DNA of 64,000 bases from Excoecaria cochinchinensis (taxonomy: Eukaryota; Streptophyta; Magnoliopsida; Malpighiales; Euphorbiaceae), in NCBI GenBank assembly GCA_947683425.1, contig CANTUQ010000112.1, positions 13,965,501 through 14,029,500 on the forward strand, given 5' to 3'. Made by a program: the position numbers and the translations under genes. Under the pieces are notes generated by a model. The model saw nothing but the letters and a program-made list of their open reading frames with translations. It was not told the origin of the DNA and did not search any database. Shown here piece after piece: positions 36,153 through 50,367 of this stretch. The number at the start of each line of letters is the position of its first letter. Within the stretch, counting starts at the first letter, position 1.

Positions 36153-38698
36153 TTCTAAATCCTATCTCTAGACTTTCGGATACAACAATTCAACCACAGG
36201 GAATGCGTTAAATGCTCAATACACGCGGTAGCTTTATTGTTCGCTGGTGGTTTCAATGTTGCCAGAAATTATCGGAAAAAGAAGCAAAAACTAATTGATA
36301 ATAAGAAGTTGAAGAAGAGAGAAGAAAATTATAGAAATTGCGCAAATCCATTTCCAATTAAATAAAAAAAAAAAAGCTGAGAACATTAAAAAAAAAAAAA
36401 AAAGAAAGCAATATATGTTGCTAAATCAAAAATTTTATCATTCGATCTGCAGAATTTGAATTTGCAGCTTTGAGTTCTTGGAATACCACCTTGTTAAGTT
36501 CGTTGGATTATAATTGCGTGAAATGATGGCATTCTTTGGATATTAGATGCATTTCATGTCTGGTGAAGTCGCGAGTACCAGCTGCCAATTGTTCCTACTT
36601 GGTCTTTTTTGTGGCATTCATGTAGAAACCCCAAAAATATAATATTTGTTGAGCTTATGTTGGATTTGGTGGCGTTAAAGTAAGGAAAAAAGGCCCAGCC
36701 CTAAATACTAAAATTTGGACCATACTATCTTAAATCTTCCTTTGTTATGGGCCATAGAGTCTGACAAGTAATTGTTGAATTAGATGTTCCAAATTAATTT
36801 TAGGATTAATAGTTAAAAATACACAAACAAAATAAATTTTGTAATATCTAAAAATTAATTCAATAATAAAAAAAAAACACTAAGATATAAATAACGTGTT
36901 TTGGAAAACAATTTACAAATATAGAGTCTTTTTCAAATTAATTCCGGGATTGGGGTGAATGGGGTCAATATCGCAAAAGAGACCTGTAGTATTGCGACAC
37001 GTAGGGCAGGGGTAGGATTAAACCACCGGACAGCTGCGGTATTAGAAGCGCAGGATTAAAGCTTGCCTCCTGCCATACTGATAGTCATGCATGACCGTCA
37101 TTCACACAGGAGAAAAAAAAATTGTTATCTAAAAAATTTGACATCCAGCCTCCATAAAACAATCTGCAATTTTTACTCTACTTCTTCGTCATCATCTAAA
37201 TTATACTCGCATTCAACATTTCTCTCCAAATACAATCCAAGTTTTTTTTATTTATAATTTACCCATCATAAATTAAGTTTCAAGTAATTTAGCAGTTATT
37301 TGCACAAATTAAATGTAAGTAAAATTTATATTTTTTTTTTTTACAATTATTTATATGTTAATGCCTTTAATCAAATATTTAATTATATTATTGTATAATT
37401 TGTAAGTGTATTTTGTTCGTTAATTTGGTGACGCAAACGAAAAAAAGTCAAATTATTACGTATATTTTCATTTGATAATGTAAAATCTAATACTGTAGAA
37501 TATAACAATTACAAATTTATGTATTAAGAAAAATTTTACATTAATATAAATTAGTAATTTACATGTATTATGGAAATGTAAACTTATTTTTTTTTTGTGT
37601 AATATGTATTTGACAATTTTTTTTCGTGTCTCTGGTTACGAAAATTGTCCATTTAATTTTATATTTATTTGATTAATTTTATAAAAGGTAAAAACAGTAA
37701 TTGCATTGTTTACAATTATTTTTATAGAAAAGTCATAAAAAATATTATTTTGATACAATATTTAACTTTTTTTATTGTGTGTTTTATAGGTGTATTTTTT
37801 CAATTAATTTGGTTACATGGAAAACAAGGTAATTTACTATATTTTTATTTAAACACGCAATATTTAATAATGTAAAATATTAGAATAATAAACTTATATA
37901 TCAAGAATTGTGATATTAATATAAATTAGAACTTTACAGTAAATTTTTTTTTATGGATTCTAGAAATGTAGACTTATTTTTTTTATTTGAAATATGTATT
38001 TAAATTTTATTTTCATAAGTTTGTTACTGAAAATTGTTAAATTAAATTAATAATAACAATTCATCTACATTTATTTTAATCTTTTTAGCAATTAATATTA
38101 TATTTTTAACATACAAATATGCATATATTTGGACTAATTTAATTATTATAGTGGATTCGACTTGACTTGTTGCTCATTTTGCTAGCTGTGGTAGAAAATT
38201 TTTCTCTATTAATTTGAAAAAAAATATTAGTGTAACATCAAACTAGAAAAATAATATTTTAAATATTGAAATTTGAAATTAATGGTCATTTAGATTAAAA
38301 TAGTGTAATTATATTTAAAATAATGAAAATTGTATTGGTTTGTGTAGAGAAATGTGAGATATTTTTATTTATTCTTAATTTTATGTGATTTATATTATTT
38401 ATTATGTGAAATATTTTTAAATTACATTTATAGTTAATTATTCCAAAAATATTTTGATGCACAAGTAACACTTATTATTGTATTTACACTTAGGTTATTA
38501 TAAAATGAATCAGTTTGGAAAATGAACAGTATATAAATCCGGGTCCATACGTGGATGATCTGATGAAATTGTAAAGCAAATATCGAACAGATGTAGTTTG
38601 GAGCAATAATGTAAGTATATTTCGACTCTTTAATTAAATTATATATATACATCTATAAACGGACACACATGTATAACTGATAATTTTTAATTTTTAGG
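36153..38698. other. AT-rich DNA upstream of the PMD pseudogene
   Basis: No supported gene. A GC-richer island at about 36950-37080 is unlike its surroundings and of unknown origin. The left border of the Mutator-like element may be in here, but no long terminal inverted repeat could be paired. Confidence 0.45.
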
Positions 38699-40899
38699 TT
38701 GATCATGAAATGTTGTTTGCACGTCGAGATATTTTGACAGTCACTGCCGAAACATCGATCCGAGGATAGTACCATACCTGAGATTAGCAGAATTTTACGG
38801 AGTGTCACAGATCGGTGCAATATATGTGGATTGCAATATGATAACTGCACTTGTCGAGAAGTAGAGACCGGAAACACATACTTTTCACCTTTCTATTGGT
38901 GAAATCACAACTACACTTTAGAATGTAGGGATCTTGACCGGTTTGCCTATTGTACGATAAGCTGTGACTAGACATTTATATTATGATTGGGCAGATCTGT
39001 GTGGTCGGCTTTTGGGACAAGTTCACCCAGAAGACGTTATCAGAGGCAACAACATTAAAATGACATAGTTAACTAGGAATTTTAGTTTCTTACCAGCTGA
39101 TTCTTCTGAGTACGACATAAAATACGTTACCAGTGCTTGGATATTGTGTTGTATTGGTGGTTTATTATGTTCATCGTAGTCCAATAATTATATCCACTTA
39201 TTGTGGCTCCTGTTTTTGAAATTTTTAGATTAAGCAGGAAATTATAGCTGGGGATCAACTTGCTTGGCATTGTTGTACATGGAGCTATGTCGTGCTAGCC
39301 GTCCAAGTAAAAATGGACTTGGGGTTATCATTAGCTATTGCAAATGTGGGTATGGGATAGACTGCCTCAATTTTAGTCGTCCTTTGTCCACACTTGTGTT
39401 TTAAATCAGACCATGCCATACGGTTATAGGTAAAATTTATTTATTTATTATATATCATGTTGGGATGTAATAATTCAAATATTCATTCAATATGCTGACA
39501 AGCCCTTAATTATTGTATTCCAGGTGGCGATCCCCTATTAATTTCACAAACAATAATAATAAAAAATATTAATGATTATCGTTTGGAGTTAGACATTCGG
39601 CGTCCTAATCAGGTTTGCATTTATTTTTTTAGCCATGTCAAATTATTCAATCTTGAGCATTAGAAAGAAAATTTCTAACAACGTTATTATCACTTGTAAA
39701 AAATTTTTGCAGACGCAATGACAACCGTACAATAATTTTATGCACTTGTTACCTGATTTTTGTATGAATGGAGTAGCCAGTTGGATATTAATTGTGCCAT
39801 TAGCATGTTTCCATATTATTGAGTGGCATCAACCTGATCGATGTTTTAGGCAATTTGAGATGGACCAACCGATTCCATGTGCAGCATAAAACAATGATCT
39901 GGTGTATTTGATTGACTTGAGAGGGCATTTTGATGTAAATTAGGAAGACAAATTCTCAAGTTTCATTCATGACTGGCGTAATCGATGGAATCGGTTTGTG
40001 CCCACTCCGTTACTGAATGCTCATTTACATCCTAGGTCCCAATACATTCTGTAGTATATTTTACGGACCAGATATTGAATAATCAAATTTGGCGCTTTAA
40101 TAGGGGGCAACAATATGATTTATTATTATAATAAACTTTGTATAAATGTTATTGTTGTTTTTTAAAATAGTTATTTATTTGAATGCAGGCCGATGGTGCT
40201 GAATGAATTTACTATGTTGACTTTGCTTCTTCATCGAATGAAGCTGGTAATATTCATTTGATATCGAAAAACATTATAGGTGTTGTTGGCACAGTAGGAA
40301 AGACGCCGATTAATTATCCCCGTCAGCCAGTTCCTGATCCTATAGAGATTTGACTGCTCTCAAATTCGTACGAGAATTTTCGTCGGACTAGACGTAGCAG
40401 GAGAGGAATGGGAGAAAGATGGATGACTATTGCATCAATTCCTGTTCAACCAGGAGTGCTCTAAGTCCCCCAACCTATGTCATGCCCATATCTTATTCAC
40501 GATACTTCCGGTTCTTTCAGTGTTCCTTCAGTTGGTTAACAACACTTTTATTAGCAGCATTTTTATGAGACTCAAGTTGGTCCATCAAATTTTTATGGGT
40601 CTTAAGCCGGGCCTTCTAGATTGAATGTTGATTTGAATACAAGTTTATATGAAGGTGATTATCCACCATACAACTTATATGGACAAATTGGCCACCCTGG
40701 ACAACATGATGATTTTTTCAATAAGCTTTTAAATAGTTTAAATGTTGTGACCATAGTGGATTTAGTGAATCAACCATTGTACAATGGGGACTACAATGAT
40801 GTAATGCAACTATCTCAAGATCCCAACCCATGTGAGATGGATCATCAATTCTATATACAAAGCAGCTCATCTTGCAGTAATAGGAATTGGGAATTTTAA
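38699..40899 (+). pseudogene. Plant mobile domain (PMD, MAIN-like) pseudogene
   Basis: Conceptual segments match the plant mobile domain in order. They include VPYLRLAEFYGVSQIG; ETHTFHLSIGEITTTL followed by NVGILTGLPI; DWADLCGRLLG; and WILCCIGGLL. Then come NYSWGSTCLALLYMELCRAS, CFHIIEWHQPDRCFRQF and LVYLIDLRGHFDVN. The tail to 40899 is Gln/Ser/Tyr-rich, as in many PMD proteins. Stops occur where the family has Trp or Gln (for example LVEK-stop-RPETHT), and introns or shifts separate blocks. PMD proteins occur as host silencing-related factors and inside transposons. Here the gene converges on a MuDR-type transposase, so a transposon origin is favoured. Not translatable whole. Confidence 0.8.
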
Positions 40900-41197
40900 T
40901 TATGTTGTATTGGTGGATTTTTTGAATTTATGGCTAGAATATATTGAATATAATATATATTTTAAATATTGATTGCATACTTTAATTTCAAAATAATATA
41001 TTACATAATATTATTGCATGTAATATATTACATAATATTATTACATATTATTATTACTCATGCTTAAGTTATATAATATTATTACATGTGATATATTACA
41101 TAATATTATTATTGCACATGCTTAAGTTACATAATATTATTACATGTTATATCATACATCAGCTTAAATTTTGCAAGATTGATATTGTTGAACTATA

Positions 41198-44100
41198 TCA
41201 ACCTCCGAATGTTTGATTAGAAGGTTTAGTAGTACTCGTAAATATTTTTTTTGTTATGTCCAACATTTTCATACTTGCTGTAGTGTTGGACATTAACCAT
41301 TTCACACCGATCCCTCTCATTGCATATGCAAGTTGTTTTAGGCTGACATTTATTTCTCTATAGTCCCATATCAGGTATAAATTTGGGACTATAATACTCG
41401 AGCCAATATGCTTTATGTGCCATTGGTCGGAATTTCCCTTTATAGAATTTAAGAGCATGTATAATGCTATAACACTTATCAATAAATGTGAACATGTCAA
41501 TATGTCTATACATACATGCAGCAATGGTCTGTGAACAAGGCATTTTTGTACCTTGAAACTTGATACACTCACATTCATGCTTATCGAGACTTAAAATATA
41601 AGTGTTCCCCTTGTTGTCATCTTCAGGTGCACTGTATGCTATTACCTTGAATAATAGGTACCGATTGTTATAATCAACAACTATGTATCCTCGCGCCCTG
41701 TTAGCATGCTTAGACATAACTTGAATGCATTTTGGCGTGAGCCTTAATCCTTCGGCCATTTTAGACATGTACATGTCCTTTCTTTGATCGTAAAATTTAA
41801 CCAACCAGGTAAAAACATGTTCAACGATCGTTGTGATAGGCATAATGCGAATATCTTTTAAAGCATTATTGACACTCTTTGTAATGTTTGTCGTGACATG
41901 ACCATATCGATATCCACCATCGTCGGATAATGTCCACCGCTTTAACGGTACCCTCATCGCCAAGTTGTACAAATCTTAGTCAAGCTTTTTTATCTCATCT
42001 ATGTGCCTCATGAACTTACGCTTTTGAAATTGCGTACCTACACTAGTATGGACTGACGTTATTTTATATTATACAAACCTAAAAACAACACGACCTTTTA
42101 AATAAAGCATATGAAAAAATAATAGTAAGTATTTGTTTGCTTACCAGCCTTATAAAGTAGATTTTTTTATTGTTGGATTTCTATGATGCGTGTTGTAGTT
42201 ACTAACGAAATGCTGCAAACATATTTCATTAAATGATAGCGGTTCCTTCCAACCACTTCTTTCATCTCGAAACACTGCCATTATATCAGCATGTATGTCT
42301 GATATAACTACAATGATGACATGTTGAGTCACATGCTTCCTAATTAAACTCATAAACCAAGCCCAACTAGATTTGTTCTCAGACATAACAACAACAAATG
42401 CAACTAGAAATAACATGCTGTTACCATTGACTGAGCTGGCTACCGAAAGCGTTTGTTGAAATTTTTTCATCAAGAATATTCCATCGATCAACAAAATCGG
42501 CTTACAGGAGCAAACCCATCAATAGCGGGTTTAAAACTCCAAAACCCTTTCAAATTGCTTCATAGTCGAGAGGTGAATTTCTTGCAGCTTGAACTCATAA
42601 ACAGTTCCAGGATCGTAAGTTTGTAACGCGTACAAAAAACTTGGTAACCTTTCAAAGGACTTAATGTAATTTCCAAATAAACCTCTAATGCGCTCATCTT
42701 AGCATACTAAGCCTTTTTGTATGAGACCTCAAATTTAAATTGCTCCTTAATAGCCGTAATAACAACATCAATAGGCAAGGTTGGATTTTTACTAACCATT
42801 CCAATGATGCAATTGCGAATGATTTGCGAGCCCAATTGTCTGTGATCCTTTGAAAGATTAATAGAAAGGCATGAATGTGGTCCAACATACCTTGGAATTG
42901 TCGAGAATAGACTACTCCATTTTGTTGCTGCTACTCTTAATCTCCATTTGCAACCATCTTCAGCCTTTCCGCATCTCAAGACCCAGTATTTTGGTTTGGA
43001 TTCAACAACTCTAAAGTCAACATTTCTCATGATTGAGAATATTTTCACATAAGATTTAACTTCTTCCTTGTTGAAAACTAAACCCGTTGATAGCATAGAT
43101 ATATCATCCTATGTCTTAAAGTTAACACCTTCTGAAAGATCAACTTGTGATGCATCGAAGTCTATTTCTATATAGTGTTTGGAAGGAAAGTTAAAGTTCA
43201 CCTCTCCTGTCTCTTCACATGGATGCAGTGATGCTAATAGATTGACATACTGCATATTATGAGACGCATCACTCTCGGCAATTTCAGATTCATCACTTTC
43301 TGCACTCATATTTGCAGTCTCAACATCCACATCGTCATTAGGTGAGACACAATCAATATTCAATGCCACATCTTCATAATCCTTTATGCCTCCCAAATCA
43401 AATGACGGTTCATTTCCATAATTTAGACCAATTGGAATAAAAAAATGGTACATCATTTGCATTAGTACTTAGACTGTTGTCAGGTATGGAATCACCCAGT
43501 AAATCACATCCCGTCAATAAACAGACTCAATTGGCTGACTAGGAGCTGCAACTGGCATCTGAGAAACAATCGGAGTCAACTCACATCTAGCAACATGAAA
43601 ATATATTATTGTTAACTGACATCTGAAATATGCAAAACTGAACAACATTCACGGCTGTGTTCTGTATTGCGACTTAATGCTGCACTCGACCCCTCAATAA
43701 AATGCATGTCATTTGAATGACTACTTGATTTGATGCCAAATATGGATTTCCTGAGAAAATTACCAACCCTTCGACTGAATGACCGCCTAGGTTGACTCAC
43801 ACAAGCAGTAAGCATCTGGCTAACTGATCGAGGTACATGACATGTCCTGAGCTGTCACTTGCCTCTGTTCCAAGCAAGTCACCATCCCGTCGACTGATAA
43901 ACTTTTGAGGCTAACTGGGACCAGCATCTCCTCGATTGCTAATTGATCGTCGTTGTTGACTTTGATTCACATTTTATACTACATCTGTATGTTGTTCTCC
44001 ACGAAAATTAGATTGAGATAACATTTCAATATCATATAGACTTATGAATTGCATGGGTTGACTAGGACCAACATCATTTACACAGAATTGTTGACTTCCC

Positions 44101-44437
44101 ACGATGTCTTTTGCGTCAAATTCATCATTTCTACCAAATCCACCAACGTCCATCATAATGATTCTCGGTTGTATATTGGACTCTTGTATATAATTCTGGA
44201 AATCATGTCGTGGATACCTAAACCTAATTTAACATGGATTTTATGGAACAATTAAAGAAGAGTTGGCTTATTTTTAATTCTCAGTCTCTTTTTTATGACA
44301 TTTGGACCGAATATATCATATTGAAAACCTATCATTCCATAACTTATTTGCCCTTTAGAGTGCAAATAAAAGTCGGTATATGTTGACATTTTCGAATTGC
44401 TTATTATCATTTTTTCATAATTAGATGTTTGATCCAT
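41198..44437 (-). pseudogene. MuDR/mudrA-type MULE transposase pseudogene
   Basis: Read on the minus strand. An acidic, variable N-terminal region (44437-43109) is followed by the MuDR DNA-binding domain (43096-42707: FRVVESKPKYWVLRCGKAEDGCKWRLR...GPHSC). The MULE catalytic domain comes next (42494-42150: LIDGIFLMKKFQQTLSVAS...ENKSSWAWFMSLIRKHV...ISDIHADI). The C-terminal part (41972-41358) has YRYGHVTTNITKSVNNALK and a SWIM-type zinc site CEC...PCSQTIAAC, with the usual His replaced by Gln. Breaks: SYKKA is followed by a stop where the family has Trp (near 42705); a frameshift near 42500-42540 separates the frame of FKPAIDGFAP from that of LIDGIF; more stops follow in between. The gene is inactive. 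It faces the PMD pseudogene across about 300 bp. Confidence 0.9.
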
Positions 44438-44493
44438 AAAATAAAGTAACCAAAATATTAATATGTAAATAATAATTTATCTCATTACGTATT

Positions 44494-44497
<4 letters not shown>

Positions 44498-44572
<75 letters not shown>
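44498..44572. repeat. (CAA)n(TAA)n compound microsatellite
   Basis: About ten CAA/ACA units followed by about fourteen TAA units upstream of the MULE transposase. Confidence 0.95.
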
Positions 44573-44904
44573 TTTCCCAAATTAAAAACATTTAATCAAT
44601 TAATGATAACTAAATATCATTTTTTACTACATTTAAATATTATTAATATCCCATTCATCCCATTAAATTGTCACTTATTACACAAATAGCCAATATTGAG
44701 TTAATCATTGGTTTTGCTAATTATATTGAATAGTATATTGAATATACTAATACTATTGCACAATATTTTTACACATGCTTAAATTATATAATATTATTAC
44801 ATATTATTCTTACATAATATATTTACATTTTCATTAAAACAAGCCCATATTTGTTTTGTTATATTCTAATGAACATAATTTTCAGGCCATTTATTATAAT
44901 TGTA

Positions 44905-45188
44905 CTACTTACAATAGGTTTTTTGTCCGACTGACATTGTATCTCTAATTTTTAAATAATTTTCTTCATTAACTTTTATTATATCTTTCACAAATATTAG
45001 AACTAATTGCTCGTATTTCTTTACACGCTCACTATTCCAAATTTTCATTACAGACTTTAAATAACATATTGGTAGTGTCATGCAAGGATCTTCCACCATC
45101 TTCGCTTCCTTCATTGGATATCCTCTCATTATAATTTCTTATAATTTTTTATTAACTGTAATAATATGATATTTTCAACTCAGCAGCT
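44905..45188 (-). pseudogene. Second MULE transposase fragment, downstream half
   Basis: Just left of the LTR junction the minus strand reads IAAELKISYYYS. This resembles the 'xxISYxxAWRAK' junction between the MuDR DNA-binding and MULE domains. A 74-codon frame follows (MRGYPMKEAKMVEDPCMTLPIC...), compatible with the segment after it in the family. It is separate from the transposase at 41198-44437, which has its own copy of this junction. The other half lies at 51741-51830. Short and degraded, so tentative. Confidence 0.35.
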
Positions 45189-45323
45189 ATACATGTGACA
45201 CCCATATCACTTCCGTACGATAATTACGTTACATTGCTTATACTATTGCCTTAATTGTTTAATCGAAACTTATAGCAATTGCGGTAAGTTTTTTTTTTTT
45301 TTTTTATATCATTTATTCTTATG

Positions 45324-45503
45324 AACTCCCATGTCACTAGTGAGTCTTATTCAAATCAATCCATACATCACATTTTATCGTATCATGCCATTCAGTCATA
45401 TTCGGTAACATTCAACTCCCATGTCACTAGTGAGTCTTATTTAAATCAATCCACACATCACATTTTATCGTATCATGCCATTAAGTCATATTCTGTAACA
45501 TTC
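45324..45503. repeat. Tandem duplication, 90-bp unit, two copies
   Basis: AACTCCCATGTCACTAGTGA starts at 45324 and again at 45414. The units differ at only a few bases. It lies inside the solo LTR near its minus-strand 3' end. Confidence 0.93.
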
Positions 45504-48500
45504 ACTATATGATCAATACACAATACATAATTGTACAAAATCAATTCTAAACCATTACATATACATGCCAGCCAATTTGTCGATCAAATTAAATCTGTCT
45601 TATTTACTATTTACTCAATCAAATTTGGGCATCATAACGACTATAACTTAACTACCCCAAACCTGCAATTCAACAAAATCACAGCCCAATTCAAGAGCAC
45701 AACAAATATAACTTAATACACATTCAAAGTGCTAATCCATTCCGATCCAATACATATCAACTAATTCAATAAACAATATTTATCATTACATCTAATAATC
45801 CACTAATACAAAACATTCATATACATCTAATAACAATACATATAACAATCTTAGCTTTAATCCCACGGTCTAGTCTGATCTCAAAGCCAGTGCTGTGTCT
45901 GCTCTACAGATGCCTTTCTCGGTACCTATATATAGTTAAATAAATTACGTGCTGAGCATTAAATATACTCAGTGGTGATTACAAATCTAAAGATTTCCAA
46001 ATCTAACTTATACACATACGCATGTACAAAACTCTTTATACTTAATTACTTTCTTAAGTTTATTTAAACCACTCGCTAGAATTTCACTTAGTGCCATGCT
46101 ACACTCTAATCCTTTATTTGTCCTTATTATTAGCAAATTACAATTTAATCCCTAACTTATTCAGTGCTTATCAAGTAACTCTTTCATTTAACTAAATTAC
46201 CGTTTTTCCACTCCGTTTGCATTTATTTATAAATATCACTCTTATTTATTTAATGGCATCTGAGTTGCAATGTAGTCCTCAAACTTCCATTTTAGTCCTT
46301 ATTAGCTTATCACTTTACTCATTTAACCATATATTACTATATTTTGCTATTCTCACAATAAGCTGCTCTTTTAAAACTTCTCTACCTATTTGATGTGTAA
46401 ATTTACAGTTTGATCCTCAAACTTTTACATTCATATTCATGTTACATATTAATTCATATTAAGCTGTTACATTGTACTTAAATTTTTTAGCCATTCATTT
46501 CATCATTTTTATTCATTTAACCTATCATTTCACATACAATTTACCGTTTAGTCCATATTTTATCAATTTCAGGACAAATTCCATTTTTGTCCTTCTTTTG
46601 ACTTTATTTACAGAATTGTCCCTAGTTACTTAAATTTTCAGCTTTAAGTCACTCTTGGCTTACAAATTACATATTAGTCCTTAAACTTTGGATTCTTTAC
46701 ATAATTATCGTTTTAACTTCACTTTTAATTTACACGCCACTTAGTAGTGTACTTTTACACATAATTACTGTTTTGCCCCTAAACTTTTATCAAATTACGA
46801 TATTGTCCTTCTTTTAACAATTACTTACGATTTGTCATATTTTAAATGTATTTCCACTTTTATTCATTTCTAAGCTTATAATTTACCAATTAGTCTCTCA
46901 ACTAATTGTTTTATGATAAATTACGTTTTTGGCCCTTAGACTTTTATTTTCTTTCATATGAATCCTTTCTTACTCAAATTATCATTCTCATTTTACTTTT
47001 TACATTTTCAAGTTATTTTACTATTACTACCCATTTAACTTGTCATTTGGGTAAGTTTCCTTTTTCACCCTAAACTTTTCATATCTTTTTATTTAAGTCC
47101 TTTTTCACTCAAATTTGCATTTTCATTTTTTTCTTTTTACAGAATTATATCATTTTACATTGTCATTTTTCATTATCATTAAATTACCATTATGCCCCTA
47201 GTATCACGCCGGTAGAAATCTGTGAACCAGATAAACAGAGTGTAGATTTTGTGGTCCACAAATAGAATAGAGTGATCTCGAAGGACCACTCAACAGAATC
47301 ACTTAACCCTTTATCACATTTCACTTTTCATTAAGGTAGTCCGTCATTAGCCTACCCAGTGGAGTCGTCATGACATCATAACAGTACATAATCCCCTATG
47401 ACTAGCCACTATATCCTGAACTCGATCAACTACCAGACACTATTAAGGGCAAGTACTTTCTCAACAGACTTTCAAATCCACTTTTCATACTTAATCGCTT
47501 TTACTTACATTTACAGTTCATTTCCATTTCGTCTTACCAGTTACATAACATTCTCATCAATGTTGTACATTTCATATTATATACTTATTTTACTCAATAA
47601 GTATACTCTAATAATTAAATGGCGATGAATTTACTTCAAAGCCGCAATCGTTCTTTTTTTATCAATTATACTTCGATTATTCACTTAATCAAAACAATTT
47701 CAATCATTTCAATTTTTAACATTATTTCCCACCATGGACATAATGGGAAATTTATCTCAAAATATTCAATTAATATCTTATAGTTTTGATTAAATGCATA
47801 TACTTTCAAAATATATATACATATTTATTTTATAACTTACATATTATTAAATATACTAAATACATTGTTAGTTCATTATGTCAATTATTCAATTTTTTTT
47901 TCATGTAATTGTTTTCATTAAACCTTCTTTTTCACTTCTAATTTATTCACTTATTCCATTTATCAACTCATATAATATGTATACTACATCCCATATCAAT
48001 ATACCACAAAACTTGTCACATTTTCCTATTTAATCAATTCGGCCAGCTTAAGCAATTTCCTCTATCATTTTATTTTTCATTCATTTAATACTTATTCCAC
48101 TAAATTAAACCTCAATTATCATCTATATACCCTTTAATCACAATTAATCACTAGGTATACTATGAATATACCTATGGATACCATTATGTTTTACTATGAT
48201 CAAGCCTTACACTTAGTTTGCTTTCAAACTAACCCTGCTAATTAACTTAGTTACCTTCCTTAACTTCAATTATCAATTCAATTTCAATTACACATACTCA
48301 CTTTACAACATAATGTAAAACCCTAAATTTCCAAATGGAAATTCTTGGATTAAGAAATCACAAACCTCAATTCCATGCTTTACCCTTCACAAGCTCCTCA
48401 ATTTAGGTCCTCAGCCTTTGAAAAGCCATTTTCCCTCAATTTTCTCAACATGGCCGAAAATACACAAGAACAAAACACTCATCAATTTCTTTCTTTTATC

Positions 48501-49394
48501 ACATATAACCTTATAAACATCTTTAATACACCCTAATCTATTATTTAAAACCAATAAATCAAATTAAAACCATCTAATTTTCTTACCTCTATTTTAAAGA
48601 CATAACTTAAATCCTTACTTTCCCTAGTTTTTAATCCACTAAATGGGTACTAGAGGTTGCTATTATCTTATAGAGAGGTTGAATTACCCTTACGGTGGTT
48701 GGATTTAGCAAGAAATTAGAGCAAAAATAAAGAAAATGGAGAGAAGAGAGATAGAGGAGTATTTCGGCCACTAAAGGAAGGACAAGAGCAGAAAAGATAA
48801 GGATCATTCACCTAAATTTCTGTCATTTAAGTGATTTTATAGTGATGCAAATTGGTTCAACCTTGGTCTAACCAATGGTCCAACTTATAAAGCCCAATTA
48901 GCCATTTAAGCTCATAATGCAATTTTTTTATGGTTTTCTCACTTTCTAATTCCAAATCATCTCAAATTTGATTTTATAACTCATATCATATAAAAACTAG
49001 GTTGTACACCAATTTTCACCTCAATCAGAGTCCGTTTTCGATCTAGTTCAATTAAACCTAGGGGTGTGCAGAACCAAACCGGAACCGAAAACCGAACCGA
49101 ACCGAACTGATTTTGGTCTATTTGGTTCAGTTTCTTCGGTCCTCGGTTTTTTCGATTCAGAACCGAAATTTTTCTTAGGTTTTATCGGTTTAGTTCGGTT
49201 CTAAAAATTAAAAAACCGAAGGAACCGAACCAACCGCAATCTTTAAAACACACCGTTTTGAACATTATGTATGTATGTATAATATAACTTAATTTCCTTT
49301 TCTTTCTTCCTTTCGAATCCCTAGCTGCCTTTCTTCCTTTCCTTACCTAAATCAGAATCCCTAGCTTCCTTTCTTCCTTTCACAGCACCCACCA

Positions 49395-49476
49395 CGACGA
49401 GACCACCACCTCCACAGCCATCCTCATCTCCATCACGACGAGACCACCACCTCCACAGCCATCCTCATCTCTTGAA
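49395..49476. repeat. Tandem duplication, 41-bp unit, two copies
   Basis: CGACGAGACCACCACCTCCA begins at 49395 and again at 49436, in the leader-like part of element D. Confidence 0.9.
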
Positions 49477-50257
49477 CAAAACTCAAAGGAGGCAAACAAG
49501 AACAAGATCTGGCAGATCTAGTGTAAGTTACGGACCAGTCATACTCCACCTATTTTTTCTCTTCCTCACTTTAACAAATCGTCGATTCGTCTTGCAACCA
49601 TGGTAAGTATCATTTCTACTCCTGTTCTGTTTGCTCTCTTCTGTATTTTTTTATTTGTTTTCTTTTTTTTTTCCTTCTACTCTTCTGTTTGATGCTCTTC
49701 TATTCTTCGATTTGTCTTGCAAACATGGGTGTCTAGATTTTGTTTTTGAAGGGGCTGCGTGGGTTGATTAAGGAAGCCACTTTATGATTTTTGCTCATAT
49801 ATTTGCTCTGCTTTTGCTATTTATTTGTTCTGCCCAGTTTGTAATTGATTAACAAAATGAAGATGGCGATAGATGTGTAATTGATTAACAAAATGAAGAA
49901 GGCCATAGATATGTAATTGATTAACAAAATGAAGATGGAGATAGATGTATATATCAAATGCAATTTACTGATTTAGAATAGATATGGCCAATATTATGTA
50001 TATGGCCAATATTATGGCTAAAAGTTGACAGCTAGAATAGATACAGATTATTTTTGTGATTAATTTATGTGTCCGAATTGCGTTTGAGGCTTTCTTTTGC
50101 ATTTTCATCACATATATTGCAATGATAATCATTCCATTTCATGCTTATTCTATATATAATTAATTAATTAATTAATTATACACCTTAATTGGCCTGCATG
50201 TCAATGGAACAGGTAGTCCTATACTTTCTCACTACATAAACAAAAAATTAAAAAAGC

Positions 50258-50367
<110 letters not shown>

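Noticed and set aside
36950..37080. GC-richer island before the PMD gene as an exon or terminal repeat
   Set aside because: No matching copy elsewhere in the window and no recognisable protein.
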